A stretch of 64,000 bases of DNA from Anaerosporobacter faecicola (GTDB lineage Bacteria > Bacillota > Clostridia > Lachnospirales > Lachnospiraceae), in NCBI RefSeq assembly GCF_012070565.1, contig NZ_JAAQRO010000032.1, positions 1 to 64,000 on the forward strand. Direction: 5' to 3'. The notes under the pieces were generated by a model. It ran no database searches, was not told the origin of the DNA, and saw only the letters and a program-made list of their open reading frames with translations. The position numbers and the translations under genes are program-made. Shown here piece by piece: positions 1 through 8,436 of this stretch. Numbering within the stretch: the stretch's first letter is position 1; every line of letters starts with the position of its first letter.

Positions 1-309
1 GCTTACAAAAGTAGCATCTCACTTACAAAGTAGTGTAAAAGTAGCGTTTCGTTTACAAAAAATGATTCTTGATTATAAACATTGCATTTCGTCTTACAAA
101 GTAGCATCTCATTTTACAAGTCACCAAAATTGGTAATATACGTAGTACTGATAGTAGAATATACAAGTAAAAATAGACATATGTAAAAATATGTTATACA
201 ATAGAAAATAAAGGACACTATTTGCAGAGAAAATAGAGATTCATATTAGACGCAGATTAGATTTTATCATATTGGTATGTTAAATTAGCTGACTAACGGA
301 GGTTGTGCA
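1..309. repeat. Degenerate short repeats in gene-free left edge
   Basis: No gene starts here. The first 120 bases carry an irregular direct repeat: CTTACAAA(A)GTAGCATCTCA occurs near 2-21 and 93-111, with decayed versions between (TTTACAAA, GTAGCGTTTCG, GCATTTCGTC). The rest is AT-rich leader for the gene at 310, which has a good ribosome binding site (ACGGAGG) just upstream. The repeats may continue a larger structure beyond the window edge. Confidence 0.5.
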
Positions 310-1158
310 ATGAAAAATAGATATGGTTTTATAGTAATTCTTCTATTGCTGCTCCTATATTGCTGTTATAGCAGTATTTTAGATGAAAAAAATGAAACCA
401 ATAAACATACAGATACTGGATATAGGAAAGAGCAAACAGATGTAGAACGAAAAGAATGTTATGATGAAATAGATGTAGCTACTGAATTCGCTTTCAATCT
501 ACATTACGAAGAATTTTCAAGAATAGATAATGCTACCCACACAGATATACATATTGAATATCCACAGATAAATAATATGAAGTCCGTTGAAATCGAGAAG
601 AAAGTCAATATGTTGCTTAAGGAAAAAGCAATTTCATTGTATCTCGATTTCGATTCGGAGGGGCTAAACTTACCAATGAAGACGAACATAGAATATTGCA
701 ATTCGAATATCCTTTCTGTTAAATATTCAGGCTATGGCTATTATTATGTGGCAATAAATGGAATGAATATAATGTATGCAACCAATATTGATTTGAATAC
801 GGGTGAGATAATTAACATTCATGTTTTGTTTACGGAGCGTTTTCAAGGGGTGTTAAATCGGAATGTATTTCGATACGATGGAGAAGATCAAGCTAGTGAG
901 GGGGAATCAATGGACCCTAATTCTAATGCATATAGATATAGTACGGCAGATGAGAGTATCATTATGGAGATGTTTGAAAACTACTACAACGATCTGCAAA
1001 CGGATCGATATTATTTTAGTGAGTCAGGTTTCCATTTACTTGTAATTACACCAAGTGGACCTACAATCTTTTTAGAATTAGTTGCAAGTTATGAGGATTT
1101 AAAGAGTTGTATGAATTTTAGCAATGGATTTTGGGATGACTATTTCGATTTGCAATAA
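310..1158 (+). CDS. Secreted or membrane-anchored RsiV/DUF3298-like protein
   Basis: The 282-residue protein has one N-terminal hydrophobic segment (residues about 6-21) ending in Cys residues, then a polar linker and a globular extracytoplasmic domain. The block around residues 90-190 (an IEYPQI stretch, a helix with EIEKKVNMLL, then a two-strand YYYVAINGMNIMY and NIDLNTGEIINI) resembles the DUF4163/DUF3298 fold seen in RsiV and PdaC; this is a pattern match by eye. It starts at ATG 310 behind GGAGG. It precedes an ABC exporter cassette on the same strand with a 96-base gap, so it may be an accessory surface protein of that cassette, but this is inference. It could be a lipoprotein, but no clear lipobox is visible. 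Confidence 0.6.
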   Translation: MKNRYGFIVILLLLLLYCCYSSILDEKNETNKHTDTGYRKEQTDVERKECYDEIDVATEFAFNLHYEEFSRIDNATHTDIHIEYPQINNMKSVEIEKKVNMLLKEKAISLYLDFDSEGLNLPMKTNIEYCNSNILSVKYSGYGYYYVAINGMNIMYATNIDLNTGEIINIHVLFTERFQGVLNRNVFRYDGEDQASEGESMDPNSNAYRYSTADESIIMEMFENYYNDLQTDRYYFSESGFHLLVITPSGPTIFLELVASYEDLKSCMNFSNGFWDDYFDLQ

Positions 1159-1254
1159 ATGCACGCAAATCAAAGAAATTAATCAACCGAATAACATGAC
1201 CATTACTAATACTGTGAATAGTACAGAAAAGTTATTGTATAAAGGAGAACAACT

Positions 1255-2145
1255 ATGATACATTCAATCAACGTTCAGTGGAAGATTATGACTCATAAAA
1301 TGGAGTTTATATTTGCATTTTTGGTTGCGGTTACATATGCATGTATATCGTTGCTTTATAATTTTAATTATTATAAAGATACGGATATAAGTAAGATTCC
1401 GGCTGCAGATACACTATTTTGTATGTCAAGCTATTCGAAAACATGGTCATATTTTGAGGTTATTTTTCCATTTTTAGTTATTTTACCTTTTGCAATTTCT
1501 TTTATCAATGAAAATAGAAATGGGATAACTCCAATGTTAGTGTATCGAAGCACACATAAACAGTATTTCTTGTCAAAAGCAGTGGTATGTTTCTTAGGCG
1601 GGTTCCTAATTATTATGTTGCCTTTTTTACTTAATCTAGTATTATGTCATATCTTTTTTTCGAATAATCACAATGTGATTTTTGGAGAGTATGGGATGCC
1701 AAATTATTTTCGGACATTACTAGGGACGAATCAAGGATATCGTACGACGTTTCATGCGAAACCTTTTTTAGATGTATATTTGGTAAGTACAACCTTATAC
1801 AATTTGTTGTATATCCTGTTACTATCCTTATTTAGTGGGTTAGTAGGTGTTTTCGTACTATCCTGGTCGTACTTTATTAAGAAACATGTGATTTTATTGT
1901 TCTTACCTTTTTTCATCTTAATTAGAATAACGAATGCTATGACGGTCTCGTCGTTTAACATTGCAAGTCAAAATCATGAAAAATTATTTCTTAATTATTC
2001 CATAATGGATTACTTCTCTCCATTTTCATTTAGTGGGCAAAATTGGTATTACATGCTATTACTATGTTTGATGATGATTCTGTTTTGCTTGATTGCCCAT
2101 GTGTATATTTTAAGGAGAGCGTCAAAAGGTATCTTAACACTTTAG
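1255..2145 (+). CDS. ABC-2-like membrane permease subunit
   Basis: The 296-residue protein has about six hydrophobic segments (near residues 15-35, 65-85, 105-130, 175-200, 205-225 and 270-290) and the short size typical of ABC-2 export permeases. The phrase NENRNGITPMLVYRST after the second segment resembles the cytoplasmic coupling region of bacterial ABC-2 permeases. It is followed 24 bases later by a second permease and then an ATPase, so the three probably form one exporter. The ribosome binding site is AAAGGAGA. No substrate can be named. Such split-permease cassettes occur in bacteriocin immunity and in many uncharacterised exporters. Confidence 0.7.
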   Translation: MIHSINVQWKIMTHKMEFIFAFLVAVTYACISLLYNFNYYKDTDISKIPAADTLFCMSSYSKTWSYFEVIFPFLVILPFAISFINENRNGITPMLVYRSTHKQYFLSKAVVCFLGGFLIIMLPFLLNLVLCHIFFSNNHNVIFGEYGMPNYFRTLLGTNQGYRTTFHAKPFLDVYLVSTTLYNLLYILLLSLFSGLVGVFVLSWSYFIKKHVILLFLPFFILIRITNAMTVSSFNIASQNHEKLFLNYSIMDYFSPFSFSGQNWYYMLLLCLMMILFCLIAHVYILRRASKGILTL

Positions 2146-2169
2146 ACCCTATCTACGAGAGGAGATCTC

Positions 2170-2907
2170 ATGAAATACGTAAAAGAGTTAGCGAAAGTAC
2201 TAATCGTTATTCCATATGTTCTTATTATCTCTAGTACTGATTTAGTAGGTGTTCCCTTTGATATAGAGATAGCAGAGTTACTATGGAATCGTATATTTGG
2301 AGTAGTTACGGTTGGAGATACGAAAACTTTAGTTTTGGCTGTTCAGAATATGAGTTTTATTTTTTTATTTGGTATTCTATTTGGTCACTTTATGTATAAG
2401 ACGTTTACAGTTGGAAGTGTATATTATTTTTCAAGGATTTATAGTAGAGGATACTGGTATTGGGGAAAAGTAGTACAGTTAGGTATCATTAGTTTTCTAT
2501 ATTCTGTTACTTATGTAATGGTAAACCTATGGATCTGTATGAGAAAATCAACACAGACAATCAATCATACTGATTATTGTGTAGTATTAATTATCATTGT
2601 GTATATTGCAATTCTTATACAATTAATTGCTGTAGTTATTAATTTGCTATCAATCAAGTTAGGAAATATAATTGGTTTTTTGATGGTATGTATTGGAATT
2701 GTTATACTAATTGGAGTGGCATTAAGTGGAACGACAAATTCTGTTATACGATTACTAAATCCATTTATGATGGGAGATATGATGTCTCTTAAAGCAAGAT
2801 GGATGTATTCCAAGATTATTGCGAACAGTATTTGGGTATTGGGAGGTTGCATCTATGGTATGCAGCTAATTAAGAAAAAGGATATATTACATACAGATAT
2901 GGAATGA
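2170..2907 (+). CDS. ABC exporter second permease subunit
   Basis: This 245-residue membrane protein has about six hydrophobic segments and starts at ATG 2170 behind AGGAGA. It differs in sequence from the 296-residue protein just upstream, so the exporter would be a heteromer. The cytoplasmic patch GSVYYFSRIYSRGYWYWGK after the second segment is rich in aromatic and basic residues, as expected where a permease contacts its ATPase. The ATPase gene starts 20 bases downstream. The assignment rests on topology and neighbours more than on motifs, because short ABC-2 permeases are weakly conserved. Confidence 0.68.
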   Translation: MKYVKELAKVLIVIPYVLIISSTDLVGVPFDIEIAELLWNRIFGVVTVGDTKTLVLAVQNMSFIFLFGILFGHFMYKTFTVGSVYYFSRIYSRGYWYWGKVVQLGIISFLYSVTYVMVNLWICMRKSTQTINHTDYCVVLIIIVYIAILIQLIAVVINLLSIKLGNIIGFLMVCIGIVILIGVALSGTTNSVIRLLNPFMMGDMMSLKARWMYSKIIANSIWVLGGCIYGMQLIKKKDILHTDME

Positions 2908-2926
2908 TAGGGAGGAAGTCAAGATA

Positions 2927-3559
2927 ATGCATACGGTAAAGACAATTAATTTATCAAAAAGTATAAAAAAGAGTGAATTAATCGTTAATGTTAATATGGA
3001 GCTAGAGGGTGGAACGATATATGGCTTAGTAGGTGAGAATGGTTCTGGAAAGACGATGCTTTTTCGCATGCTATCTGGTTTGGTTTCTCCAACTTCAGGT
3101 AGAATATATTTCGATGGAGAAGAAGTTAGTAGAAGTAATAAACCGAATATCGGTGTGATGATTGAAAATGCATCCCTGTTTCCAGAATTCACTGCCTATC
3201 AGAATTTAAGTTATTTGGCTGGAATAAAAAAGATTGTCGGGAAGGAAGACATTATTCAAACAATTGGTAAGGTAGGGTTAGATCCATATAGTAAAAAAAC
3301 ATATAAGAAATTCTCACTAGGTATGAAACAACGATTATTATTGGCACAAGCTATAATGGAATCACCAGATTATTTGTTTTTAGATGAACCGACGAATGCA
3401 ATTGATCAAGAGGGAATACAAGTTATGCACAATGTTATTAGAGAACAAGCAGATCGTGGAACGGTTGTATTAATTGCAAGTCATAATAAATCGGATATAT
3501 CACAATTGTGTACGTTGACCTTTCGAATGGAGCAGGGGAGGATAGAACGTGAAGAATAA
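2927..3559 (+). CDS. ABC transporter ATP-binding protein
   Basis: This is a compact 210-residue nucleotide-binding domain. Visible motifs are Walker A GENGSGKT (about residues 37-44), a signature-like FSLGMKQRLLLAQA, Walker B YLFLDEPTNA with the following AIDQEG D-loop, and the H-loop LIASHNKSD. The size and the SLGMKQRL form of the signature match ATPases of bacitracin/lantibiotic-type and related ABC-2 exporters. It should energise the two permeases encoded immediately upstream. Its last codons overlap the start of the next gene, indicating translational coupling. Substrate unknown. Confidence 0.9.
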   Translation: MHTVKTINLSKSIKKSELIVNVNMELEGGTIYGLVGENGSGKTMLFRMLSGLVSPTSGRIYFDGEEVSRSNKPNIGVMIENASLFPEFTAYQNLSYLAGIKKIVGKEDIIQTIGKVGLDPYSKKTYKKFSLGMKQRLLLAQAIMESPDYLFLDEPTNAIDQEGIQVMHNVIREQADRGTVVLIASHNKSDISQLCTLTFRMEQGRIEREE

Positions 3560-4253
3560 CAACTTGAAAATCGGTATTATCGTAGGAATATTGCTCCTTG
3601 TAAGCGTTATCGTATATGGTTTTGTATGGAAACTGAATTGTAAGGATTGTGGACTAGCCCATGTTTCCACGACGGAAGACCTTGATCACATTTCAGTCAG
3701 ACTAGATTATGCGTTTGGAATGCGTGCTGAGGAAGAAAAATTATTGTTAAAGGAATTAAAAGAAGGAAAAACGCTGATTGAAGAAGCGTTACAATCAGAT
3801 ATAATTGTAGTTGGAAAGGCTACAGGAAATATTGTACAAAGCAATTGCAGTCAAGGACAAGAGATCATTGTAGAGAAAGTACTTACAGGACAAGAGAACA
3901 TATCAGAAAACAGTAGTTGTTTTGTGTACGGATATTTTGGCTTTCAAGAAGTAGAGGGTCAAGTTATTTATATGAATCCATTAAATGTGATGCAGCCAAA
4001 TGAGGAGTATCTGTTGTTTCTTGAATCTTCTGAACTTAATGAACGACAGAAGAAAAAGTCTTATTATTTGACATCAGATAGTCTTGGATATATAGCACTT
4101 AATAATAGGACAACACCTACGATTGAGAGAGAACAGATGAATGAAATTGAATTCTCCGAACTAAAAAAGTACAATTTCTTTTCTGCATCTACTGAAGTTA
4201 CAGAAGCACTTATCACACTACAAAAAGAGATTATCACAACACTACTGCGGTAA
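3549..4253 (+). CDS. Membrane-anchored extracytoplasmic protein of the ABC cassette
   Basis: The 234-residue protein starts at GTG 3549, overlapping the ATPase gene by 11 bases, so it is translated from the same message. An N-terminal hydrophobic anchor (residues about 7-27) is followed by an extracytoplasmic domain with a CKDCG motif and two more Cys residues (NCSQ, SSCFVYG) that could form disulfides. The middle (IIVVGKATG, QGQEIIVEKVLTG, PNEEYLLFLE) has the alternating pattern of a small beta-barrel domain. I do not recognise the family. Its coupling to the exporter suggests an accessory or immunity-like role. Its 3' end overlaps the convergent gene at 4242 by 12 bases. Confidence 0.6.
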   Translation: MKNNNLKIGIIVGILLLVSVIVYGFVWKLNCKDCGLAHVSTTEDLDHISVRLDYAFGMRAEEEKLLLKELKEGKTLIEEALQSDIIVVGKATGNIVQSNCSQGQEIIVEKVLTGQENISENSSCFVYGYFGFQEVEGQVIYMNPLNVMQPNEEYLLFLESSELNERQKKKSYYLTSDSLGYIALNNRTTPTIEREQMNEIEFSELKKYNFFSASTEVTEALITLQKEIITTLLR

Positions 4254-4784
4254 TTTGGACTTAATATCCCGTCGATAATAATACAAGCATCTGCCATACA
4301 TATAATCGTATAGAACGATAAAAACTTCAACGATTGGTACAAAAAGCAGGAAGGTTGGAATGCGCAGATTCGTGAATAATTCCTTGCATGTAAAGTAAAG
4401 GGTGAAGATACTGATATTTGCGATTAGATAATTCAGTGCATGAACCAAGATCTTTTTGGAAGTTCTAGAATACCAGTGGTACCAGATTCCATAGTGTCCG
4501 AAAAACAAGATATATGGGACGATCGCAAGCTTATTCGGAAGTAGTAGTAGCGCAAGGAGGGAGGAAGCAACATAAAAGCTAATTCCAGTTACCCAGTTAC
4601 TTTCTTCGAGAATGATTAGTATGAAGATGGAACTCAGACAATAAGAAACCATCTGTACACTTGTGGTAGAGCTTGCAAGGAATAGAAAGAATAAAGTAAA
4701 TATTAAGAATATACCACATAAACTTAACGTCTTTGGCGTTAAGTTTTTCTTTTTCATGGAATTAGAAGTGTGATGTGCTCTCAT
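4242..4784 (-). CDS. Small multi-pass membrane protein
   Basis: The 180-residue protein is nearly all hydrophobic, with about five predicted membrane segments and a basic cytoplasmic C-terminal tail (YYYRRDIKSKLPQ). It starts at ATG 4784 with a strong GGGAGGAG site. It is the last of three minus-strand genes, after the J-domain and DUF5685 genes, with a 56-base gap, so co-transcription is likely. I do not recognise a family. Its stop lies inside the convergent gene ending at 4253, so the two transcripts overlap in opposite directions, with no visible terminator between them. Confidence 0.6.
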   Translation of the reverse strand: MRAHHTSNSMKKKNLTPKTLSLCGIFLIFTLFFLFLASSTTSVQMVSYCLSSIFILIILEESNWVTGISFYVASSLLALLLLPNKLAIVPYILFFGHYGIWYHWYSRTSKKILVHALNYLIANISIFTLYFTCKELFTNLRIPTFLLFVPIVEVFIVLYDYMYGRCLYYYRRDIKSKLPQ

Positions 4785-4840
4785 GTTTGGCTCCTCCCAA
4801 TATAATTATAGTAGTTTGGCACTCGAACAGTGCGTTCCCC

Positions 4841-5689
4841 CTACTCGAGGGAAGGGGAATGTTCTGTATAACGAGCAAAGATTGCATCACTTTTTTCTCG
4901 TATGGCAATACACAATACATTGAATACAATCCCTTTATAATCAACGAACTGCATATCCGTATATAGATATACAATCTGTAATAAGACAGAATTGATGTGT
5001 TGTTTGACTTCTTGTAGGAAACGCTCGTTGTCCTGTCGATAAGCAGAAAGCATCGGATTAAATGCATGTTCTTTTTCATCTTTTTCTAAATCATCCAGTG
5101 CATCGATACAATAAATCCATTGACCTAGATAGTCGAATAAGTTGCTAATTAATTCGGTCTGTACCGTGCAGATCGGTTGAAAGAGCTCTGCAAGTGCTTG
5201 ACCGAATAATTTGCCAAGCAGTACGTAGTCGGTGCAGCCTGCTGTTTCATAGTCATGTAATTCTTTCGTATACTTGGTGAAACGTGCGGTTTCATGGGGA
5301 TATTGTTTGCTAACTTTCTTGTAAGCAGAATGGTAGATTGCACTGGCAGTACGTGTTTTGAATCCACCCTCATCTTGCAAGTTATCTTGAATCTTCCCAT
5401 AGGCGAAGAGAAGGTTCATATCTGCCATATATTTCGTGTATGTGTTGAGCCTGATGGGCTTTTTCTTGTAGGCGTGTAAGCAACAACGGTGTGTGGTTTC
5501 TTCTGTTTGGGTATCTGCTAGGGAAGAGAGGAGTAAAGCAAAGAATGTTACGTCATTGCTTAACAACATTCTAGGAAGTTCTCCGATATGTTTCTTGATC
5601 TCACAACAAATTCCGCAATAGAAAGAACGATATTGTTTGTATTCATACACGCGAAGGTCATCGATCTTTGGTTTAAGGTATCCGATCAT
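4841..5689 (-). CDS. DUF5685 family protein
   Basis: This 282-residue protein matches DUF5685 as known from clostridia: an N-terminal YRSFYCGICCEIKKHIGE block, then LSNDVTFFALLLSSL, then an all-helical body with two acidic motifs, DNLQDEGG (near 109) and DALDDLEKDEKEH (near 206). The acidic motifs recall the metal-binding aspartates of all-alpha prenyl-synthase-like folds, but no reaction is established. The CGICC and RCCLHAY cysteines could bind metal. It starts at ATG 5689 behind GGAGG, 12 bases after the J-domain gene. Pairing with a J-domain protein recurs in related genomes as I recall them, suggesting a joint function. Confidence 0.75.
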   Translation of the reverse strand: MIGYLKPKIDDLRVYEYKQYRSFYCGICCEIKKHIGELPRMLLSNDVTFFALLLSSLADTQTEETTHRCCLHAYKKKPIRLNTYTKYMADMNLLFAYGKIQDNLQDEGGFKTRTASAIYHSAYKKVSKQYPHETARFTKYTKELHDYETAGCTDYVLLGKLFGQALAELFQPICTVQTELISNLFDYLGQWIYCIDALDDLEKDEKEHAFNPMLSAYRQDNERFLQEVKQHINSVLLQIVYLYTDMQFVDYKGIVFNVLCIAIREKSDAIFARYTEHSPSLE

Positions 5690-5701
5690 AAGAAGCCTCC
5701 A

Positions 5702-6445
5702 TTAACAACAATCCACACAATCCATACACATTAAGCAACCAAGACATTGGCAACAGTCATCACAGCCATCGTTACGATGTGGATAGATGGAATTGTAATT
5801 TTGACCATAATAACCCTGGTTGCCACCACCCCAGTAAGCATTCCCCGATTGTTTGGCAGCGAGGATCTGTTCTTTCGCAGTATTTCCAACTGCACGATAT
5901 AGATCGTTAAGCTCCTGATTAAGATCATGATGATACGTTGCACAAGCAGACTCATAGGTTTGTCTAGTGGTGCGGCGGGTATTCTCAAGTTCACTCATTA
6001 AGTTAATGAACTGGTAGTTTGCCTGGGAAGCAACTGGAGTACGTTGCATCTCTTCATAAGCAACTTTCAGAACGGTTGGAATATCATTATAGATGACCAA
6101 TGGTTCTTTCGTTATTAATTTGTCGTATTTGGACTGAATGGCAGGGTAGATTTGTAGAATTGTAAGCAATATAGAGATGGTCTTGTTCATCTCCTGTTCA
6201 ATGGTAGGTCGAACGTAATTGCTGAATTCATCGGATGAACCGCTGCTTTGGTATCCGTATCCATAGCCATAATCGGAGTATTCATTTCCGCCTTTTTCAA
6301 ATCGTGCACAGAGTTCATTGTATTCTGCATTGATCTCCTGCATCTTATCTAAATCTCCACCATTATCCGGATGGTAGACACGTATGAGTGCTTTGTATTG
6401 TTTTTTAACATCTTCCATTGATGTTGGATTATGAAACCATTTCAT
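5702..6445 (-). CDS. J-domain (DnaJ-like) protein with Cys-rich C-terminus
   Basis: The 247-residue protein begins with a J-domain (residues about 8-50) containing the diagnostic HPD in VYHPDNGGDLDKM. A Gly/Tyr-rich linker (YGYGYGYQSSG) and a helical middle region follow. The tail has ten cysteines in the last 21 residues, starting with DDCCQC and ending in DCVDCC. It lacks the G/F and classic CxxCxGxG zinc repeats of DnaJ, so it is a specialised co-chaperone, not dnaJ itself. Start ATG 6445 follows AAAGGAG. It heads a minus-strand operon with DUF5685 and a membrane protein. The Cys tail may bind zinc or an iron-sulfur cluster; this is inference. Confidence 0.85.
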   Translation of the reverse strand: MKWFHNPTSMEDVKKQYKALIRVYHPDNGGDLDKMQEINAEYNELCARFEKGGNEYSDYGYGYGYQSSGSSDEFSNYVRPTIEQEMNKTISILLTILQIYPAIQSKYDKLITKEPLVIYNDIPTVLKVAYEEMQRTPVASQANYQFINLMSELENTRRTTRQTYESACATYHHDLNQELNDLYRAVGNTAKEQILAAKQSGNAYWGGGNQGYYGQNYNSIYPHRNDGCDDCCQCLGCLMCMDCVDCC

Positions 6446-6702
6446 TGGAATTCTCCTTTGTCTATATTGATGTTGGGGTTGGGCACATTAACCGCTCAAA
6501 CTTTATCTGATTATAACATGACCTTGTTTTATTTTGATAGTAACAAATGTCATATTTAATAAAATTATAAGAAAATCCCAATCGAATGCTAAGAGGATGC
6601 AATAATGAACAAATGTTAAGTTTTGTTTGTTTATGTCGAAAATGCATTTACAAGGGATAAGAGAAAGCATAAAATGTAAGAAAAAAAAGCAGGTGATTAT
6701 TA

Positions 6703-7311
6703 ATGCAAGTATTAAAAGAAGAATTACAAGTGATGATTGTGGAATCAGCAAAACATGAATTTTACATACATGGATTTAAAGCAACCTCAATGCGAACCAT
6801 TGCAAAGAAAGCCAATACGACCATTGGTAATCTATATAACTATTTTGCAAACAAGGAGGAATTGTTCCTTGCGGTGGTGGGAGAACTTCCTACTTTATTA
6901 AAACAGGCACTTTATGGTCATCAGGACGCATTTGAAGAAGCACAGAATACAGAATTGAATTTTCGAGAGATTGTATTAGCAATGGAAGAACAACTTCCAC
7001 AAGCATTTTTTCTCCAACATCTTCTTAGTCAGGAGTTCATTATATTGATGGAGGGGGCTGAGGGAACAAGTCTGGAAGGGTTTCGGGACGAGTTCTTGGG
7101 ATTTTGTATCGAACATATGCAGGAACATATGCCAGGGGAAGAGAATGCACTTTTGGCAGCGGAGATCGCCAACAGTTTTGTATCTGTATTGATTTATGTT
7201 GCGAAACATAAAAAGAGCTTGGAGGAAGGAATCAGAGCCATTACTAGATACATAGAAATCTTGATTGCAGGTATTATGGAAGTAAATGATACCATGACGA
7301 CAAATGATTGA
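6703..7311 (+). CDS. TetR/AcrR family transcriptional regulator
   Basis: The 202-residue protein has an N-terminal TetR helix-turn-helix (about residues 8-55): YIHGFKATSMRTIAKKANT followed by TIGNLYNYFANKEELFLAVV, closely matching the family consensus (GLYYHFKSKEEL). The remainder is a helical ligand-binding and dimerisation domain. It lies upstream of an ATPase and two permeases on the same strand, so it probably represses that exporter and responds to an exported compound. It is divergent from the J-domain operon across a 257-base gap. The ribosome binding site is AGGTGA. No palindromic operator was confidently found. Confidence 0.88.
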   Translation: MQVLKEELQVMIVESAKHEFYIHGFKATSMRTIAKKANTTIGNLYNYFANKEELFLAVVGELPTLLKQALYGHQDAFEEAQNTELNFREIVLAMEEQLPQAFFLQHLLSQEFIILMEGAEGTSLEGFRDEFLGFCIEHMQEHMPGEENALLAAEIANSFVSVLIYVAKHKKSLEEGIRAITRYIEILIAGIMEVNDTMTTND

Positions 7312-7485
7312 TACATATAAAAAGCTTATAAAAGTTTCGCAGTATATGATTTTGGTTCACAAGTAGAGGGAAGTTTATGGAAGGATAGATATTCTGACGT
7401 ATTCCTATAGAAACAATACTAGGGGATTGGTCAGAAAAATGAGAACACAAACGAAATCGAATGTTACATAAATGGAAAGGACAAG

Positions 7486-8331
7486 GTGAGGAGTATGATC
7501 AAAGTAAATGATGTACATTTTCGGTATAAAAAGAATCAGGCAGAGATTTTAAAGGGGATTTCTTTTACCGTAGAAGAGGGAGAAATCTTTGGGTTATTAG
7601 GTCCTTCAGGAGCGGGAAAAAGTACGTTACAAAAAGTTCTACTGGGATTAAACAAAGGCTATAGTGGTAGTGCTCAGATTATGGGGACAGAAGCGAAGCA
7701 GATTGGAAGCCGATTCTATAATAAGATTGGTGTAGGTTTTGAATTACCGAATCTATATGAACAGTTGACCATTGAAGAGAATTTAAAAACATTTCAGAAA
7801 TTATATGAGAATCCAGCGGATATTCCTGAGCTACTGCGTGAGGTGGGACTTTATGAGCATCGGAATAAGAGAGTGAATGAATTATCTAAGGGAATGAAAA
7901 TGCGGCTAAACTTCTGTAGAGCATTGATTGGAAATCCGTCGATCCTGTTCTTAGATGAACCAACTTCGGGTCTTGATCCAAACAATACGAAAGTAATTCA
8001 AGATAAGATACGCAAGTTAAAGATGGAAGGGGTTACGGTTATCGTCACAACGCATAATATGACATTTGCGGATCAGATCTGTGATAGGGTGGCATTTGTG
8101 GTTGATGGGACGATCAAGGAAATCGGGAAGCCGGAAGAATTGCGCTTGCAGTATGGAGCGAGTCGGATACGCGTTAAGACGAAGCTGGAAGAGAGGGAAT
8201 ATCCATTAGCCGAGATAGGACAAAATATGGATTTTCTTACACAGATCAAGAATCCCGTGCTTCACATCGACACCATATGCCCAACGTTGGAGGAAATCTT
8301 TACAATTGTAACGGGGAAGATCCTATTATAA
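7486..8331 (+). CDS. ABC exporter ATP-binding protein
   Basis: The 281-residue ATPase has Walker A GPSGAGKS (about residues 37-44), signature ELSKGMKMRLNFCRAL, Walker B ILFLDEPTSGLDP, and H-loop VIVTTHNM. The C-terminal 70 residues, including ICPTLEEIFTIVTG, match the extension of DrrA/CcmA-type drug and polysaccharide exporters. The start is ambiguous: GTG 7486 has GGAAAGGA upstream, while ATG 7495 would use AAGGTGAG; both give a complete domain. With the two permeases downstream and the TetR gene upstream it forms a regulated efflux system of the kind often annotated as multidrug or fluoroquinolone-type export. Substrate unknown. Confidence 0.9.
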   Translation: MRSMIKVNDVHFRYKKNQAEILKGISFTVEEGEIFGLLGPSGAGKSTLQKVLLGLNKGYSGSAQIMGTEAKQIGSRFYNKIGVGFELPNLYEQLTIEENLKTFQKLYENPADIPELLREVGLYEHRNKRVNELSKGMKMRLNFCRALIGNPSILFLDEPTSGLDPNNTKVIQDKIRKLKMEGVTVIVTTHNMTFADQICDRVAFVVDGTIKEIGKPEELRLQYGASRIRVKTKLEEREYPLAEIGQNMDFLTQIKNPVLHIDTICPTLEEIFTIVTGKILL

Positions 8332-8350
8332 CTTCACATAATACGATGCA

Positions 8351-8386
8351 GGGACAAAAGGACATTTCACATGGTACTTGCATGAA
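8351..8386 (+). repeat. Degenerate copy of dispersed GGTCAAAAGGTCATTTCAC repeat
   Basis: The stretch GACAAAAGGACATTTCACA followed by a GTACTTGCATGAA element resembles the two copies upstream of cysE (38629 and 38781) in the same order. It sits in the 100-base gap between the ATPase and the first permease gene. Confidence 0.5.
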
Positions 8387-8436
8387 AGAGTAGATGGTGT
8401 TGATTTTTATATCATAAATTAGAAAGGAAAATGAAC

